Assembly (NCBI GenBank): GCA_002388885.1
Contig: DGNI01000070.1
Location: forward strand, 3,512-17,667
Length of the DNA stretch: 14,156 nucleotides
Source: Parvularculaceae bacterium UBA4496
Lineage (GTDB): Bacteria > Pseudomonadota > Alphaproteobacteria > Caulobacterales > Parvularculaceae
Direction of reading: 5' to 3'
Shown here: positions 1-6,855 of the stretch, piece after piece
How positions within the stretch are numbered: the first letter of the stretch is position 1
Layout of the letters: the number at the start of each line of letters is the position of its first letter
Notes under the pieces: generated by a model
What the model was told of the DNA's origin: nothing
Seen by the model: only the letters and a program-made list of their open reading frames with translations
The model's database searches: none
Made by a program: the position numbers and the translations under genes

Positions 1-365
1 GGCGCCGTGACAGGCACGAGAAATACCGGCGCGCCTTCATGGGCGTAGCTGGCGAGCGGGCCGACAGGAATATATTCCGGCGCCGGATGAACGATATCTC
101 CCGCAGAAAACCCTTCCGGCAAATCCCAATCGAGCTCAAGTTTTAACCCTGCGTCACCAGGGTTGATCCAGAAAACGTGCCACCCCTCGCGCAATTCCTG
201 ACGTACGGCGAACCAGACGGTTTCTCCGGGAGCAAATCCGTTCGTCTCTGCGATGATTTCGGTCGTCGAATATTCATTTTCGACGACGGTTTGCGCGCAC
301 GCAACGCTAGCGCTGATCAGCAGCGCCCCTAATACCGTTAAAAGCCGAACAAAGCTCATACCCAT
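1..365 (-). CDS. DsbD/ScsB-type thiol:disulfide interchange protein, N-terminal part (cut by window edge)
   Basis: Translated by hand from the minus strand; about 120 residues are present and the rest lies beyond base 1. A signal peptide is visible: a hydrophobic stretch LLTVLGALLISA followed by ACA-Q, which fits signal peptidase I cleavage. The mature part then shows GWHVFWINPGDAG and LDWDLPEGFSAGDIVHPAPE, a pattern I recognise from the periplasmic N-terminal domain of DsbD/ScsB-type proteins. These take electrons across the inner membrane and pass them to periplasmic thiol partners. The membrane and thioredoxin-like parts expected further on cannot be checked here. The start is uncertain: in-frame ATGs lie at 383, 365 and 359. 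A GGAG (396-399) sits about 12 bases before the 383 start, and nothing good precedes the other two. It is the gene downstream of the sapC-like gene but is separated from it by a strong terminator, so it probably has its own promoter. Confidence 0.8.
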   Translation of the reverse strand, partial: MGMSFVRLLTVLGALLISASVACAQTVVENEYSTTEIIAETNGFAPGETVWFAVRQELREGWHVFWINPGDAGLKLELDWDLPEGFSAGDIVHPAPEYIPVGPLASYAHEGAPVFLVPVTA

Positions 366-452
366 CGTAGTACCCAAGCCCATGGCGCGCGCCAACTCCA
401 ATTTACGCCATTAAGGGACCGTTCCAGAAATCGTGATGGCTCTACAATGGAA

Positions 453-479
453 AAAGGCCGGACATTCAGTCCGGCCTTT
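453..479 (-). terminator. Intrinsic terminator after the SapC family gene
   Basis: A perfect 11-bp inverted repeat (AAAGGCCGGAC and GTCCGGCCTTT) with a 5-base loop. On the minus strand it is followed by a run of five T's (451-455 as A on the plus strand, partly inside the stem). It lies 22 bases past the stop codon of the minus-strand SapC family gene, as expected for a rho-independent terminator. The stem also ends in TTT on the plus strand, but no plus-strand gene precedes it. Confidence 0.9.
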
Positions 480-501
480 CAACACACATTGCCTGCGGTG
501 A

Positions 502-1296
502 TTAGTTAACAATCTGCGGCTTGAAAATATCAGCCTCAGTTAGATTGAAACGTCTTGCGCGCCGCTGCAGCAGTAGGCGCCAGTTGCCCATGGACATGAT
601 AAGCGCATAGGCAAGGGGCAAGAGGCCGCTCTTGCGAAGCTCAAGAAGCTTGTCGTCCGGCACTTCAGCAAGCTTTTTTTCATCGACACAGAAATACTGT
701 GCGAAAGAAACAGGGTCGGTTGAACCCTGCGGCGTATACTGCGCCGTCTGCGGTTGTATGATGTCCAAATCCATCAACGTCTTTGCGAACTGGTCCGTCA
801 TCTGACGGTCGCGTTCGTAGCCTTTGCAATATTCAACCGCCGACTTGGCTTCCTCAGTCAGGTCGCCGTCCTTGAACAGTGGAACACCGCCATCAGAAGA
901 CAATCCTTCAAAAGCGCGATCAATAACGATCGCCATGCGATCGCCGTTGTTTTCCGCCGCCAAACCAAACGGGTACCGGCGCAGGTAACCCGGAACATAT
1001 CGGGTTTCTTCCCACTTTCCATCGTCGGTAACGAAAAGGTTGATATCATCGAAGAGACCGGTAACGGCCAGAAGCTGCGGCTGTTCTTTCGACATGAAAA
1101 TCAGCGGATAATCTTTCATCGCCGCCGGAATTTCACTCAACGTAACTGGAATCGCCCGCGCTTTCGAGGCGAAGGCGAACGGCTGCGACGCCGGCTTCAT
1201 GGTGAGTTCGCCATGCTCTTCTTTCATCAACAGTTCCGGCTTTTCATAAAGAAACATCTTGCCGGTAATTTGCGGTACGGCCTGCGCCTCGCTCAT
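502..1296 (-). CDS. SapC family protein
   Basis: 264 residues, soluble, no signal peptide or membrane helix. It matches the pattern I know for the SapC family (named after a Campylobacter fetus surface-array locus protein). Visible features are the N-terminal part with RAIPVTLSEIPAAMKDYPLIF, then LLAVTGLFDDINLFVTDDGKW and YVPGYLRRYPF, an acidic-basic middle, and a C-terminal segment with SGLLPLAYALIMSMGNWRLLLQR. The molecular function of the family in proteobacteria is unknown; the S-layer name should not be read as a role here. The start is supported by AGAAAGG (1304-1310) 7 bases upstream of ATG. It seems to be a single-gene transcript: a terminator follows at 453-479, and 131 bases separate it from the hydrolase upstream. 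No TonB-dependent receptor or hydroxylase is adjacent, although such neighbours are common for SapC genes in other alphaproteobacteria (from memory). Confidence 0.88.
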   Translation of the reverse strand: MSEAQAVPQITGKMFLYEKPELLMKEEHGELTMKPASQPFAFASKARAIPVTLSEIPAAMKDYPLIFMSKEQPQLLAVTGLFDDINLFVTDDGKWEETRYVPGYLRRYPFGLAAENNGDRMAIVIDRAFEGLSSDGGVPLFKDGDLTEEAKSAVEYCKGYERDRQMTDQFAKTLMDLDIIQPQTAQYTPQGSTDPVSFAQYFCVDEKKLAEVPDDKLLELRKSGLLPLAYALIMSMGNWRLLLQRRARRFNLTEADIFKPQIVN

Positions 1297-1427
1297 TTAG
1301 AAACCTTTCTTATTCTTCAGTTCTGGGGCGCATCATGACGCCGCCGACCCCCTCCGGGGCGGTCCGCGCGCACGCTTAGCAAAAAGCCTTCAAAGCTCCA
1401 ACCCTGAAGTCCGCGCGGCCCCATAAT

Positions 1428-2312
1428 TCAGCTGGAACATGGCGCCTGCGCCACAAAATCCGCAACTTCCGCCGGCTTTTCCATGGGCGCCAGATGGCTT
1501 ACCCCCGCCGCAACCCTAAGCTGCGCGCCGAACCGCCTCAGTTTCTCGCGCGCCGCCAATGATACTGTCGAGGTCAGGCTATCCGCCACATAAACCTCGA
1601 CTGGAACCGCAACGTCTTTCACCGCGCCCCAGAAATCGTTCGCCTGGGCCGCAAAAGTCGCCGCCTCCCACCGGGGGGCGCAGGAGAGCCGGACGCCGTC
1701 ATCGGTTTCTGTCAGACCATCCTCGAGATAATCGGAAAGAGCGCCCGCCGACCAGCTTTTGAACAGTCCCTTTCGTCCGTAGGAGGCGACAACCTCGGAC
1801 CGTGCAGACCATATCGCGCGGCGTCCTGCAGCCTTCGAAACAAGGGACATTCGCCCGCGCAGAAGCGGCCATATCGGCGTCGCCGCCAGCAAGGTGAGCC
1901 TTCGCGGCATCGCTACAGGCTCTATCAGCTTCAGACAGGCGACATCATTTCGGCTCCGGGCCGCCATCGCCGCCGTCACCCCGCCCATGGAGTGACCGGC
2001 CAGCACCCATCCCTCCCGTCGTTCCGAGTCTAGAAAAGCACCGATGTCTTTTGCATATATGCGCCATGATCTGAGCCTGCCGGGGTCTGACGGCAAAGTG
2101 GTGCGCCCATGGCCGCGCATATCGAGGGCGTAGATATCAAACCCGTCGCTCAACATCGCCAGCATCTGTTTGTAGGCGGAAGCACAAAAGCCGGTCGCAT
2201 GGCAGAACAGCAATGGCGGCTTTCCGGCGTTTTTCCATCGCCATCCGGCCAGCGCGCCATCGCCGAGCGGCGCCGTAAACCGTTCAGGAAAAATTTGCGG
2301 GCTTGCGGTCAT
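1428..2312 (-). CDS. Alpha/beta hydrolase
   Basis: 294 residues, cytoplasmic by appearance. The classic fold motifs are in order: an oxyanion-hole segment LLFCHATGF (residues 34-42), the strand and turn ALDMRGHGRT (62-71), the nucleophile elbow GHSMGG with Ser108, a likely acid Asp244 in VADSLTS, and His273 in GVSHLAPMEKP. This gives a complete Ser-Asp-His triad, so an active esterase, lipase or related hydrolase is likely, but the substrate cannot be told from the sequence. The 31-base gap after the exonuclease gene (which ends at 2344) suggests they are co-transcribed. No clear Shine-Dalgarno precedes the ATG, which would fit coupling to the upstream gene. The middle region (about 138-215) is the variable cap region and carries many Arg and Trp residues. 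Confidence 0.88.
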   Translation of the reverse strand: MTASPQIFPERFTAPLGDGALAGWRWKNAGKPPLLFCHATGFCASAYKQMLAMLSDGFDIYALDMRGHGRTTLPSDPGRLRSWRIYAKDIGAFLDSERREGWVLAGHSMGGVTAAMAARSRNDVACLKLIEPVAMPRRLTLLAATPIWPLLRGRMSLVSKAAGRRAIWSARSEVVASYGRKGLFKSWSAGALSDYLEDGLTETDDGVRLSCAPRWEAATFAAQANDFWGAVKDVAVPVEVYVADSLTSTVSLAAREKLRRFGAQLRVAAGVSHLAPMEKPAEVADFVAQAPCSS

Positions 2313-2343
2313 TGTGAAGAAAATGGCGCCCTATTCGCGAACA

Positions 2344-2835
2344 TCAATGATGCTTCGCAGCTAGTTCAAAAAGCGTACGCATGTGCAATACGTCCGGAAT
2401 AGCACGATGGGCGCGCGGTGCCCGTTTGTTTGCTTCTTCAACGAGGGCGTCCAGAATGTCTTTTGGCATTTTACGGAAGACGTCGTAAAAATCGCGCAAG
2501 GCGAATTTCTGTTTCACCCCTCCCGCCTGAAAAAGGCGATAAAACCAGAATCCGTCCCAGTCCGGCGCATCTGAGTAAACGATTTTGTCACTGAGCGCGT
2601 CATTTAAAGCGCCGCACACTTCCTCGGCGGCGACGCCTGATTTTAACAGCTCCTCATGTGCAACGCCGTGCAATTGAAACGCTTTTTCATCCCATTGATC
2701 GAGCGGCCATGATGAGTCCGGCCTGATCAACATAGCTTTCGGCGCGCCGGCGGTAAAACACCAGCCGGCTTCGATGGGCCATGATTTCGCCCCGAGACCG
2801 GACGCTTCAAGATCGATGAACGCAATATTATCCAA
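2344..2835 (-). CDS. Small DEDDh-type 3'-5' exonuclease (DnaQ-like fold)
   Basis: 163 residues if started at TTG 2835. The four acidic residues and the histidine of a DEDDh exonuclease can be placed: FIDLEASGL gives Asp8 and Glu10 (Exo I), VYSDAPDWDGFW gives Asp94, or less likely Asp89 or Asp92 (Exo II), and HRAIPD gives His143 and Asp148 (Exo III). The protein is little more than the bare nuclease domain, with no polymerase, helicase or BRCT part, so it resembles stand-alone proofreading or RNA-trimming exonucleases. Substrate is unknown. The frame stays open upstream to an ATG at 3168, but that would run antisense through the yjbQ gene, so I reject that start. The DxE motif normally lies within the first ten residues, which favours TTG 2835. 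Its Shine-Dalgarno is weak (AGG about 12 bases upstream). It is probably co-transcribed with the alpha/beta hydrolase downstream and divergent from yjbQ. Confidence 0.82.
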   Translation of the reverse strand: MDNIAFIDLEASGLGAKSWPIEAGWCFTAGAPKAMLIRPDSSWPLDQWDEKAFQLHGVAHEELLKSGVAAEEVCGALNDALSDKIVYSDAPDWDGFWFYRLFQAGGVKQKFALRDFYDVFRKMPKDILDALVEEANKRAPRAHRAIPDVLHMRTLFELAAKHH

Positions 2836-2916
2836 CCGAAAGGCCGACCTGTTTTGATGGGTGAAAACTATGGCGATTATGGCTTGTTCGCGCCGCCCCT
2901 GCAAAATAAATGTGGC

Positions 2917-2948
2917 GAGGCAATAAAATGAGCGCGTTAAATGGCTAA
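2917..2948 (+). promoter_or_regulatory. Shine-Dalgarno plus six-codon open frame overlapping the yjbQ start
   Basis: GAGG at 2917-2920, a 7-base spacer, then ATG 2928 begins a frame of six sense codons (Met-Ser-Ala-Leu-Asn-Gly) that stops at TAA 2946-2948. The yjbQ ATG (2941) lies inside this frame. The layout would suit translational coupling or re-initiation. It could also be coincidence, or a small sequence error hiding a longer N-terminus. Confidence 0.35.
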
Positions 2949-3363
2949 TATTCTGACGATTGACACGCCCGGGCGCGCATGCGTCGACATCACCGAACGC
3001 GTTGCGGCAATTCTGGCGCAGTCGGATTTCAACAGCGGCGTAGCGCATCTGTTTATTCAGCACACGTCTGCTTCCCTCACCATACAGGAAAACGCGGACC
3101 CTGACGTGCGGCGCGATCTTCTTTCCTGGCTCGACCGGATCGCGCCCGAAAACGGCCCATACATCCATACCTCAGAAGGCCCGGACGATATGCCCGCGCA
3201 TATCAAGTCGGCGATCACATCGACATCATTGTCTGTTCCATTTGAGAACGGACGATTGCTAACCGGAACATGGCAGGGCGTGTACGTAATTGAGCACCGC
3301 CGCCGCCCGCATCAAAGGCAGGTCGTTGTGACGCTTTTACCTAGCGGCCAATCGTATCTTTAG
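2941..3363 (+). CDS. yjbQ: YjbQ family protein (UPF0047, secondary thiamine-phosphate synthase type)
   Basis: 140 residues, the usual length for the family. Diagnostic motifs are HTSASLTIQENADP (41-54), SEGPDDMPAHIKS (78-90), GRLLTGTWQGV (104-114) and the EHR at 118-120. These match the small trimeric YjbQ proteins, whose conserved His and acidic residues form a metal-like site. E. coli YjbQ has a weak thiamine-phosphate synthase activity, but the true role is not settled. ATG 2941 is the first possible start because TAA and TGA lie immediately upstream in the same frame. The only good Shine-Dalgarno (GAGG, 2917-2920) is 20 bases away and instead fits a six-codon open frame at 2928-2948 (see findings). 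The gene is divergent from the exonuclease gene, and its last 23 bases overlap the end of the small membrane-protein gene on the other strand. Confidence 0.93.
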   Translation: MANILTIDTPGRACVDITERVAAILAQSDFNSGVAHLFIQHTSASLTIQENADPDVRRDLLSWLDRIAPENGPYIHTSEGPDDMPAHIKSAITSTSLSVPFENGRLLTGTWQGVYVIEHRRRPHQRQVVVTLLPSGQSYL

Positions 3364-3553
3364 GCTTGAAAACACCGCTTTCGGGATCTTGTTCGTAATC
3401 GATCACAGCGGTTGATTTTGCTCTGCGCGCCGTGCGGCGCATTTCGGAAATCGCTTCACGCAAAGGACGGGAACGACGCTCCGCATAGCGATAGAGCGCA
3501 AGGGCGCCGACAGTAGCGACGACGGTGGCTGCCAGTGTCGTGACTGCGCTCAT
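3341..3553 (-). CDS. Small single-helix membrane protein of unknown function
   Basis: 70 residues; I do not recognise a named family. One hydrophobic helix at about residues 3-22 (TLAATVVATVGALALYRY) is followed by a very basic stretch (AERRSRPLREAISEMRRTARRAK). That predicts a short N-terminal outside end and a positively charged cytoplasmic tail. The C-terminus has DYEQDPESGVFKPKD, a motif similar in style to tails of other small alphaproteobacterial membrane proteins. The start is firm: AGGAGAGG (3560-3567) stands 6 bases before the ATG. It begins 31 bases after the stop of the S49 peptidase gene on the same strand, so the two are likely co-transcribed and possibly act together. Its stop lies inside the 3' end of yjbQ (23-base tail-to-tail overlap). 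Confidence 0.78.
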   Translation of the reverse strand: MSAVTTLAATVVATVGALALYRYAERRSRPLREAISEMRRTARRAKSTAVIDYEQDPESGVFKPKDTIGR

Positions 3554-3559
3554 CTTTTA

Positions 3560-3567
3560 CCTCTCCT
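3560..3567 (-). promoter_or_regulatory. Strong ribosome binding site of the 70-residue membrane protein
   Basis: AGGAGAGG on the minus strand, 6 bases before the ATG at 3553. It is the best Shine-Dalgarno I noted in the window and is the main evidence that this short gene is real. Confidence 0.8.
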
Positions 3568-3584
3568 GCTCAAACAGAATTCAA

Positions 3585-4472
3585 TCAAAGGCCGTATCGG
3601 GCCCAAAGCGCGCGCCGCTCGCTCGCCGCTATCAGTTCTTCTGCATCGATCAGCGACGGCGGCGCGCCGAATCCGGGACTACGCTCCTCGCCGCCAGTCA
3701 ACAGCTTTTTCAGCAGCGAGCCGGCTTCAGGCGAGATACGCTTGATCTTAACATCCTCACCGAACTTTTCGCGAAGAAAATCGCCGAGTTGAGCGATTCC
3801 GTCGATAAGACCACGCTCCTTGGCGGCCGGGCCCGTCCAGATCGCGCCCGAAAAGAGTTCCGGGTCGTCTTTCAGCTTGTCGCCGCGGCGATCCTTGACC
3901 AGCGCTTTGAACTGCTCGTGCAGGTCGGAAAGAATCTTTTCAAGGCGTTCTATGTCTTTCGGGTCTTCCGGCTGAAAGGGGTCGAGCATCGATTTGTTTT
4001 CACCCGCCGTATAAACCCGGCGCTCGACGCCAAGACGGCGGATCGCCTCATGAAATCCGAAACCGCCGGAGATAACGCCGATCGAACCGACAATCGAACT
4101 ATCGTCGGCGTAAATTTCATCGCCCGCCAGCGCGAGAATATAACCGCCAGATGCACCCACGTCCTCGATGAAGGCAAGCACCGGAACTTCCTTTTCCTTT
4201 GCGTGGCGACGAATGGCGTTCAAAATCAGCCGAGACTGAACCGGCGAGCCGCCGGGCGAATTGATTGCGAGCGCAACGGCGGAAAGTTTTCCCGGCTTGA
4301 ACGCCGCTTCGAGACTTTTTTCGAGCCGTTTAAGCGACATGCCCTTTCGGCCCGGGCCGCCGGCATCGCCGATAACGCCGGAAAGATCGATCACGGTGAC
4401 GAGAGGCGCTGCAGGCCCAGTAAACGGCAAAGCGCGCCAAAGAGCGCCAATGGGTTTCAAAAAATCAGTCAT
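3585..4472 (-). CDS. S49 family serine peptidase (SppA/SohB-like)
   Basis: 295 residues from ATG 4472. The crotonase-like S49 fold is clear: VTVIDLSGVIG near the N-terminus, LAINSPGGSP (residues 69-78), the nucleophile motif DVGASGGYILA with Ser108, SSIVGSIGVISG, and the general-base Lys160 in GENKSMLDPF. Ser and Lys together form the catalytic dyad of signal peptide peptidase A relatives, which degrade cleaved signal peptides and membrane-protein fragments. Unlike E. coli SppA this is the short, single-domain form. I see no signal peptide or N-terminal membrane helix, so it may act from the cytoplasmic side or be held by a partner. The frame is open to TTG 4526, but that adds 18 residues with no family similarity and no good ribosome site, so I chose the ATG; no good Shine-Dalgarno precedes the ATG either. 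The 70-residue membrane protein follows 31 bases later. Confidence 0.9.
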   Translation of the reverse strand: MTDFLKPIGALWRALPFTGPAAPLVTVIDLSGVIGDAGGPGRKGMSLKRLEKSLEAAFKPGKLSAVALAINSPGGSPVQSRLILNAIRRHAKEKEVPVLAFIEDVGASGGYILALAGDEIYADDSSIVGSIGVISGGFGFHEAIRRLGVERRVYTAGENKSMLDPFQPEDPKDIERLEKILSDLHEQFKALVKDRRGDKLKDDPELFSGAIWTGPAAKERGLIDGIAQLGDFLREKFGEDVKIKRISPEAGSLLKKLLTGGEERSPGFGAPPSLIDAEELIAASERRALWARYGL

Positions 4473-4598
4473 CGCAGGCAAGTAGGTGTATTCAGGCGAC
4501 TTTTCAATCCGGGGAGACGGGTGCAATCCGCCTGCTAGAGCGCTGATTCGCCGCTGATATGACGGCTGCTGCTCGCTTGACCGCGCGGGCGCGGGCGA

Positions 4599-4743
4599 CC
4601 AATCTGCAGTCGTTCGCGGGTATCAGGAAAGGTTTGGCTTTGGGGTTAGCAGCGACAGCAAATGAGGCGCTTGCCAATTCCCGCACGGTTCATGAAGCCG
4701 GGCGCGAGCGGGACTTTTTGACCGCGGTCGCCAATCTGCAGTC
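4599..4743. repeat. Short direct repeat flanking the start of the polyprenyl synthase gene
   Basis: CCAATCTGCAGTC occurs at 4599-4611 and again at 4731-4743. Both copies are preceded at a short distance by TTGACCGCG (4578-4586 and 4718-4726). The pair lies in frame, giving LTA...NLQS twice in the open frame. The intervening 119 bases include the candidate starts of the downstream gene. It may be an old duplication or an insertion or deletion scar. Confidence 0.6.
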
Positions 4744-5695
4744 TATGACCAAGGCTGACCTTGAAGCGGTTAATGCGGAAATCCTGAAACGGATGCAATC
4801 GCCGGTCAGCATGATCCCCGAACTTGCCGGTCATCTGATCAATGCAGGCGGAAAGCGGCTGAGGCCGATGCTGACGCTCGCCTCGGCGAGACTGTTTCAC
4901 TACCAAGGCGCCGATCACGTCAAACTCGCGGCCGCGGTTGAGCTTATTCACGGCGCCACCTTGTTGCATGACGACGTCGTCGATCAATCGGCGTTGCGGC
5001 GGGGCGCCAGCACTGCAAATATAATCTGGGGCAACAAGGAAAGCGTTCTCGTCGGCGATTTCATTTTTGCGCGCGCCTTTGAACTGATGGTCGAGGCGAA
5101 GGATTTGCGCGTTCTCAAAGCGCTGTCTCACGCGTCCGGCGTGATCGCACAGGGCGAAGTGCTACAGCTGACGACGCAGAAAAACTTAAGCGCCACGTTT
5201 GAAACCTACCTGCAGGTCGTGGAGGCGAAAACGGCGGCGCTGTTCGCCGCGGCGACCGAGGTCGGCGGATTGATTTCTGGACGAACACGCGAAGAAGAAG
5301 AAGCCGTTCGCCAATTCGGCCTTAATTTCGGCGTCGCTTATCAGCTGATCGACGACGCACTTGATTACGCCGGTTTCGAGGCCTCTCTTGGCAAGACCGT
5401 AGGCGACGATTTCCGTGAAGGTAAAATGACCGCGCCGGTCGTCTTTGCGGTTGCACGCGCGCGTGAGCATGAAAAACCGTTCTGGCGGCGGACTATCGCC
5501 GATGGCGATATTCGCGACGGCGATTTTGAACAAGCCCGTGATTACATCGAACGCGACGGCGCCATTGAAGATACGATCTCATGCGCGCGTGACTATGCAG
5601 ACAAGGCACTCGAAGCAATGGCGAGCGTGCCGGAAAATGAATTCTCAAAAGCGCTCGAAAACCTGGTGGTCACCTCTACGGCGCGCGCCGTCTGA
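4640..5695 (+). CDS. Long-chain trans-polyprenyl diphosphate synthase (octaprenyl/decaprenyl type)
   Basis: 351 residues from TTG 4640. It condenses isopentenyl diphosphate onto an allylic primer to build the side chain of ubiquinone. Both aspartate-rich motifs are intact: DDVVD at 111-115 and DDALD at 238-242. GGKRLRP (70-76) and GDDFREGK are also present. The residue five places before the first motif is Ala, a small side chain, which permits long products. Overall it reads like IspB-type synthases of alphaproteobacteria. The exact chain length (C40 or C50) cannot be read from the sequence. The start is unclear: the frame opens at ATG 4559 (378 residues, too long, poor codon use at the front). 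TTG 4640 has AGGAAAGG 7 bases upstream. TTG 4718 (325 residues) and ATG 4745 (316 residues) would be nearer the usual length of about 320-340. It ends 5 bases from the convergent transferase gene. Confidence 0.93.
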   Translation: MGLAATANEALANSRTVHEAGRERDFLTAVANLQSMTKADLEAVNAEILKRMQSPVSMIPELAGHLINAGGKRLRPMLTLASARLFHYQGADHVKLAAAVELIHGATLLHDDVVDQSALRRGASTANIIWGNKESVLVGDFIFARAFELMVEAKDLRVLKALSHASGVIAQGEVLQLTTQKNLSATFETYLQVVEAKTAALFAAATEVGGLISGRTREEEEAVRQFGLNFGVAYQLIDDALDYAGFEASLGKTVGDDFREGKMTAPVVFAVARAREHEKPFWRRTIADGDIRDGDFEQARDYIERDGAIEDTISCARDYADKALEAMASVPENEFSKALENLVVTSTARAV

Positions 5696-5700
5696 TCGCC

Positions 5701-6825
5701 TTATTCCGCCGCATGCAATGATGCATCGTGCATTTCACGTTCCGCCCGGGATACGGTCCGAGGTTCCTTACTGAAATGGCCGTCTGAAATTGCGTGCCTG
5801 TGAATGAGCGTCGCGCCGACGCTGAACGCCGCCGCCATCAACGCCGGCACAAGCCACTGCAGTGAATAGGGCAGTGTCAGCAGCAGCACCGCTGCGCCGG
5901 CGGACAAACTGACCATCCCCATATAAAAAACCGCGACGGCGGCGTGCGATGCGCCGCTGCGGATCATCAGCTGATAAAGATGTTCGCGGTGCGCCTCGAA
6001 AATGTTCGAGCCACGGATCAACCGGCAAACAAGCGTCCAGATAACATCAAAAATCAGCGGCGCGAAGATCACGGGCACGATCAGTGCGGTCATGCGCCCG
6101 CCGGTCCAGTTGACGCCGAGAACGCCGAACGCCGCGATCAGAAATCCTAGTGATTGGCTTCCATTATCGCCCATGAAGAGTTTGCCGCGTTTGAGATTTT
6201 GCGGCAGAAACCCGGTGGCCGCGAGCGCCAGCAAGAAAGCTGAGGCAAATAACAGACTCGCCCCCGCGCCGCCCGCGATCACCGAAATCCAGGCGAGGCC
6301 CACCGCCGCCGTTCCCGCCGCAAGGCCGTTCGATCCGTCCATGAAATTGAATGCGTTCATGAAACCGACAATCCACAGGATTGTCACCACCACACCCCAT
6401 AAAAGCGGCAAAGCCACATCGCCGAAATAGGGAACGGGGAACGTGAGAAACGGACCGAACAAGCCGGTGAACGCCGCCGCAACGATAACCTGACCAAGAA
6501 ACTTCCATGCCGGCGAAAGCCCGGCGCGGTCATCGATAAGCCCGATGCCAAGCGCGGCCGCCGCAAGCGCCGCCATCAATGCTGCCGAACGGGCAAGATC
6601 AACGTTTGAAGAAAACGCGCCGATAACAAAAAGGCCGACCAACCATGCGCCGATAATCGCCAGCCCGCCAATGCGCGGGGTCGCGAGCGCGTGGCTGGAG
6701 CGATCATTGGGATGATCGAGGAATCGCCGCGACTGTGATGCAAAAAGGCTCGCGCAATAGGCGAAAGCGACGGTTATGGCCGCGGCAGCGGCAAGAATGA
6801 AAGGCTCGATCTGGATCGTGTTCAT
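5701..6825 (-). CDS. WecA/MraY-type undecaprenyl-phosphate sugar-1-phosphate transferase
   Basis: 374 residues, very hydrophobic, with roughly ten membrane helices. It belongs to the polyprenyl-phosphate sugar-1-phosphate transferases, which attach a sugar phosphate from a UDP-sugar to undecaprenyl phosphate at the inner membrane and so start a surface glycan. Signature motifs are in order: DHPNDRSSHALATPRIGG (37-54), the Mg-binding DDR (98-100), NAFNFMDGSNGLA (157-169), FMGDNGSQSLGF (217-228) and HREHLYQ (279-285). The RSSH..TPRIGG and HREHLYQ forms fit WecA/TagO relatives better than MraY. The sugar and the glycan are not known; no other glycan genes are in the window. It is the last gene of the etf-qo, TPR, ispE unit, 30 bases after ispE. 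It ends 5 bases from the polyprenyl synthase gene on the other strand with no room for a terminator between them. Confidence 0.92.
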   Translation of the reverse strand: MNTIQIEPFILAAAAAITVAFAYCASLFASQSRRFLDHPNDRSSHALATPRIGGLAIIGAWLVGLFVIGAFSSNVDLARSAALMAALAAAALGIGLIDDRAGLSPAWKFLGQVIVAAAFTGLFGPFLTFPVPYFGDVALPLLWGVVVTILWIVGFMNAFNFMDGSNGLAAGTAAVGLAWISVIAGGAGASLLFASAFLLALAATGFLPQNLKRGKLFMGDNGSQSLGFLIAAFGVLGVNWTGGRMTALIVPVIFAPLIFDVIWTLVCRLIRGSNIFEAHREHLYQLMIRSGASHAAVAVFYMGMVSLSAGAAVLLLTLPYSLQWLVPALMAAAFSVGATLIHRHAISDGHFSKEPRTVSRAEREMHDASLHAAE

Positions 6826-6855
6826 CGCATCCGGCTTTCTCAGGCCAGCGGTTCT

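Noticed and set aside
754..1338. Plus-strand open frame of 194 codons
   Set aside because: It is antisense to the SapC family gene and its composition looks like a shadow frame.
1344..1366. GC-rich inverted repeat between the hydrolase and the sapC-like gene
   Set aside because: The stem is broken by a bulge and a mismatch and no T-run follows on either strand, so I do not call it a terminator; it may be a structure in the sapC leader.
2836..3168. In-frame upstream extension of the exonuclease to an ATG at 3168
   Set aside because: It would run antisense through yjbQ, adds about 110 residues with no family pattern, and moves the DxE motif far from the N-terminus.
4473..4526. TTG start 18 codons upstream for the S49 peptidase
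   Set aside because: There is no ribosome site and no similarity to the family in these residues; the ATG at 4472 gives a normal length.
3525..4538. Plus-strand open frame of 337 codons
   Set aside because: It is antisense to the S49 peptidase, which has clear catalytic motifs. The translation is Arg-rich with no family pattern, as expected for a shadow of a GC-rich gene.
5721..5733. ATGCA-TCG-TGCAT inverted repeat near the convergent gene ends
   Set aside because: Five-base arms inside the last codons of the transferase gene with no T-run; not enough for a terminator or operator call.
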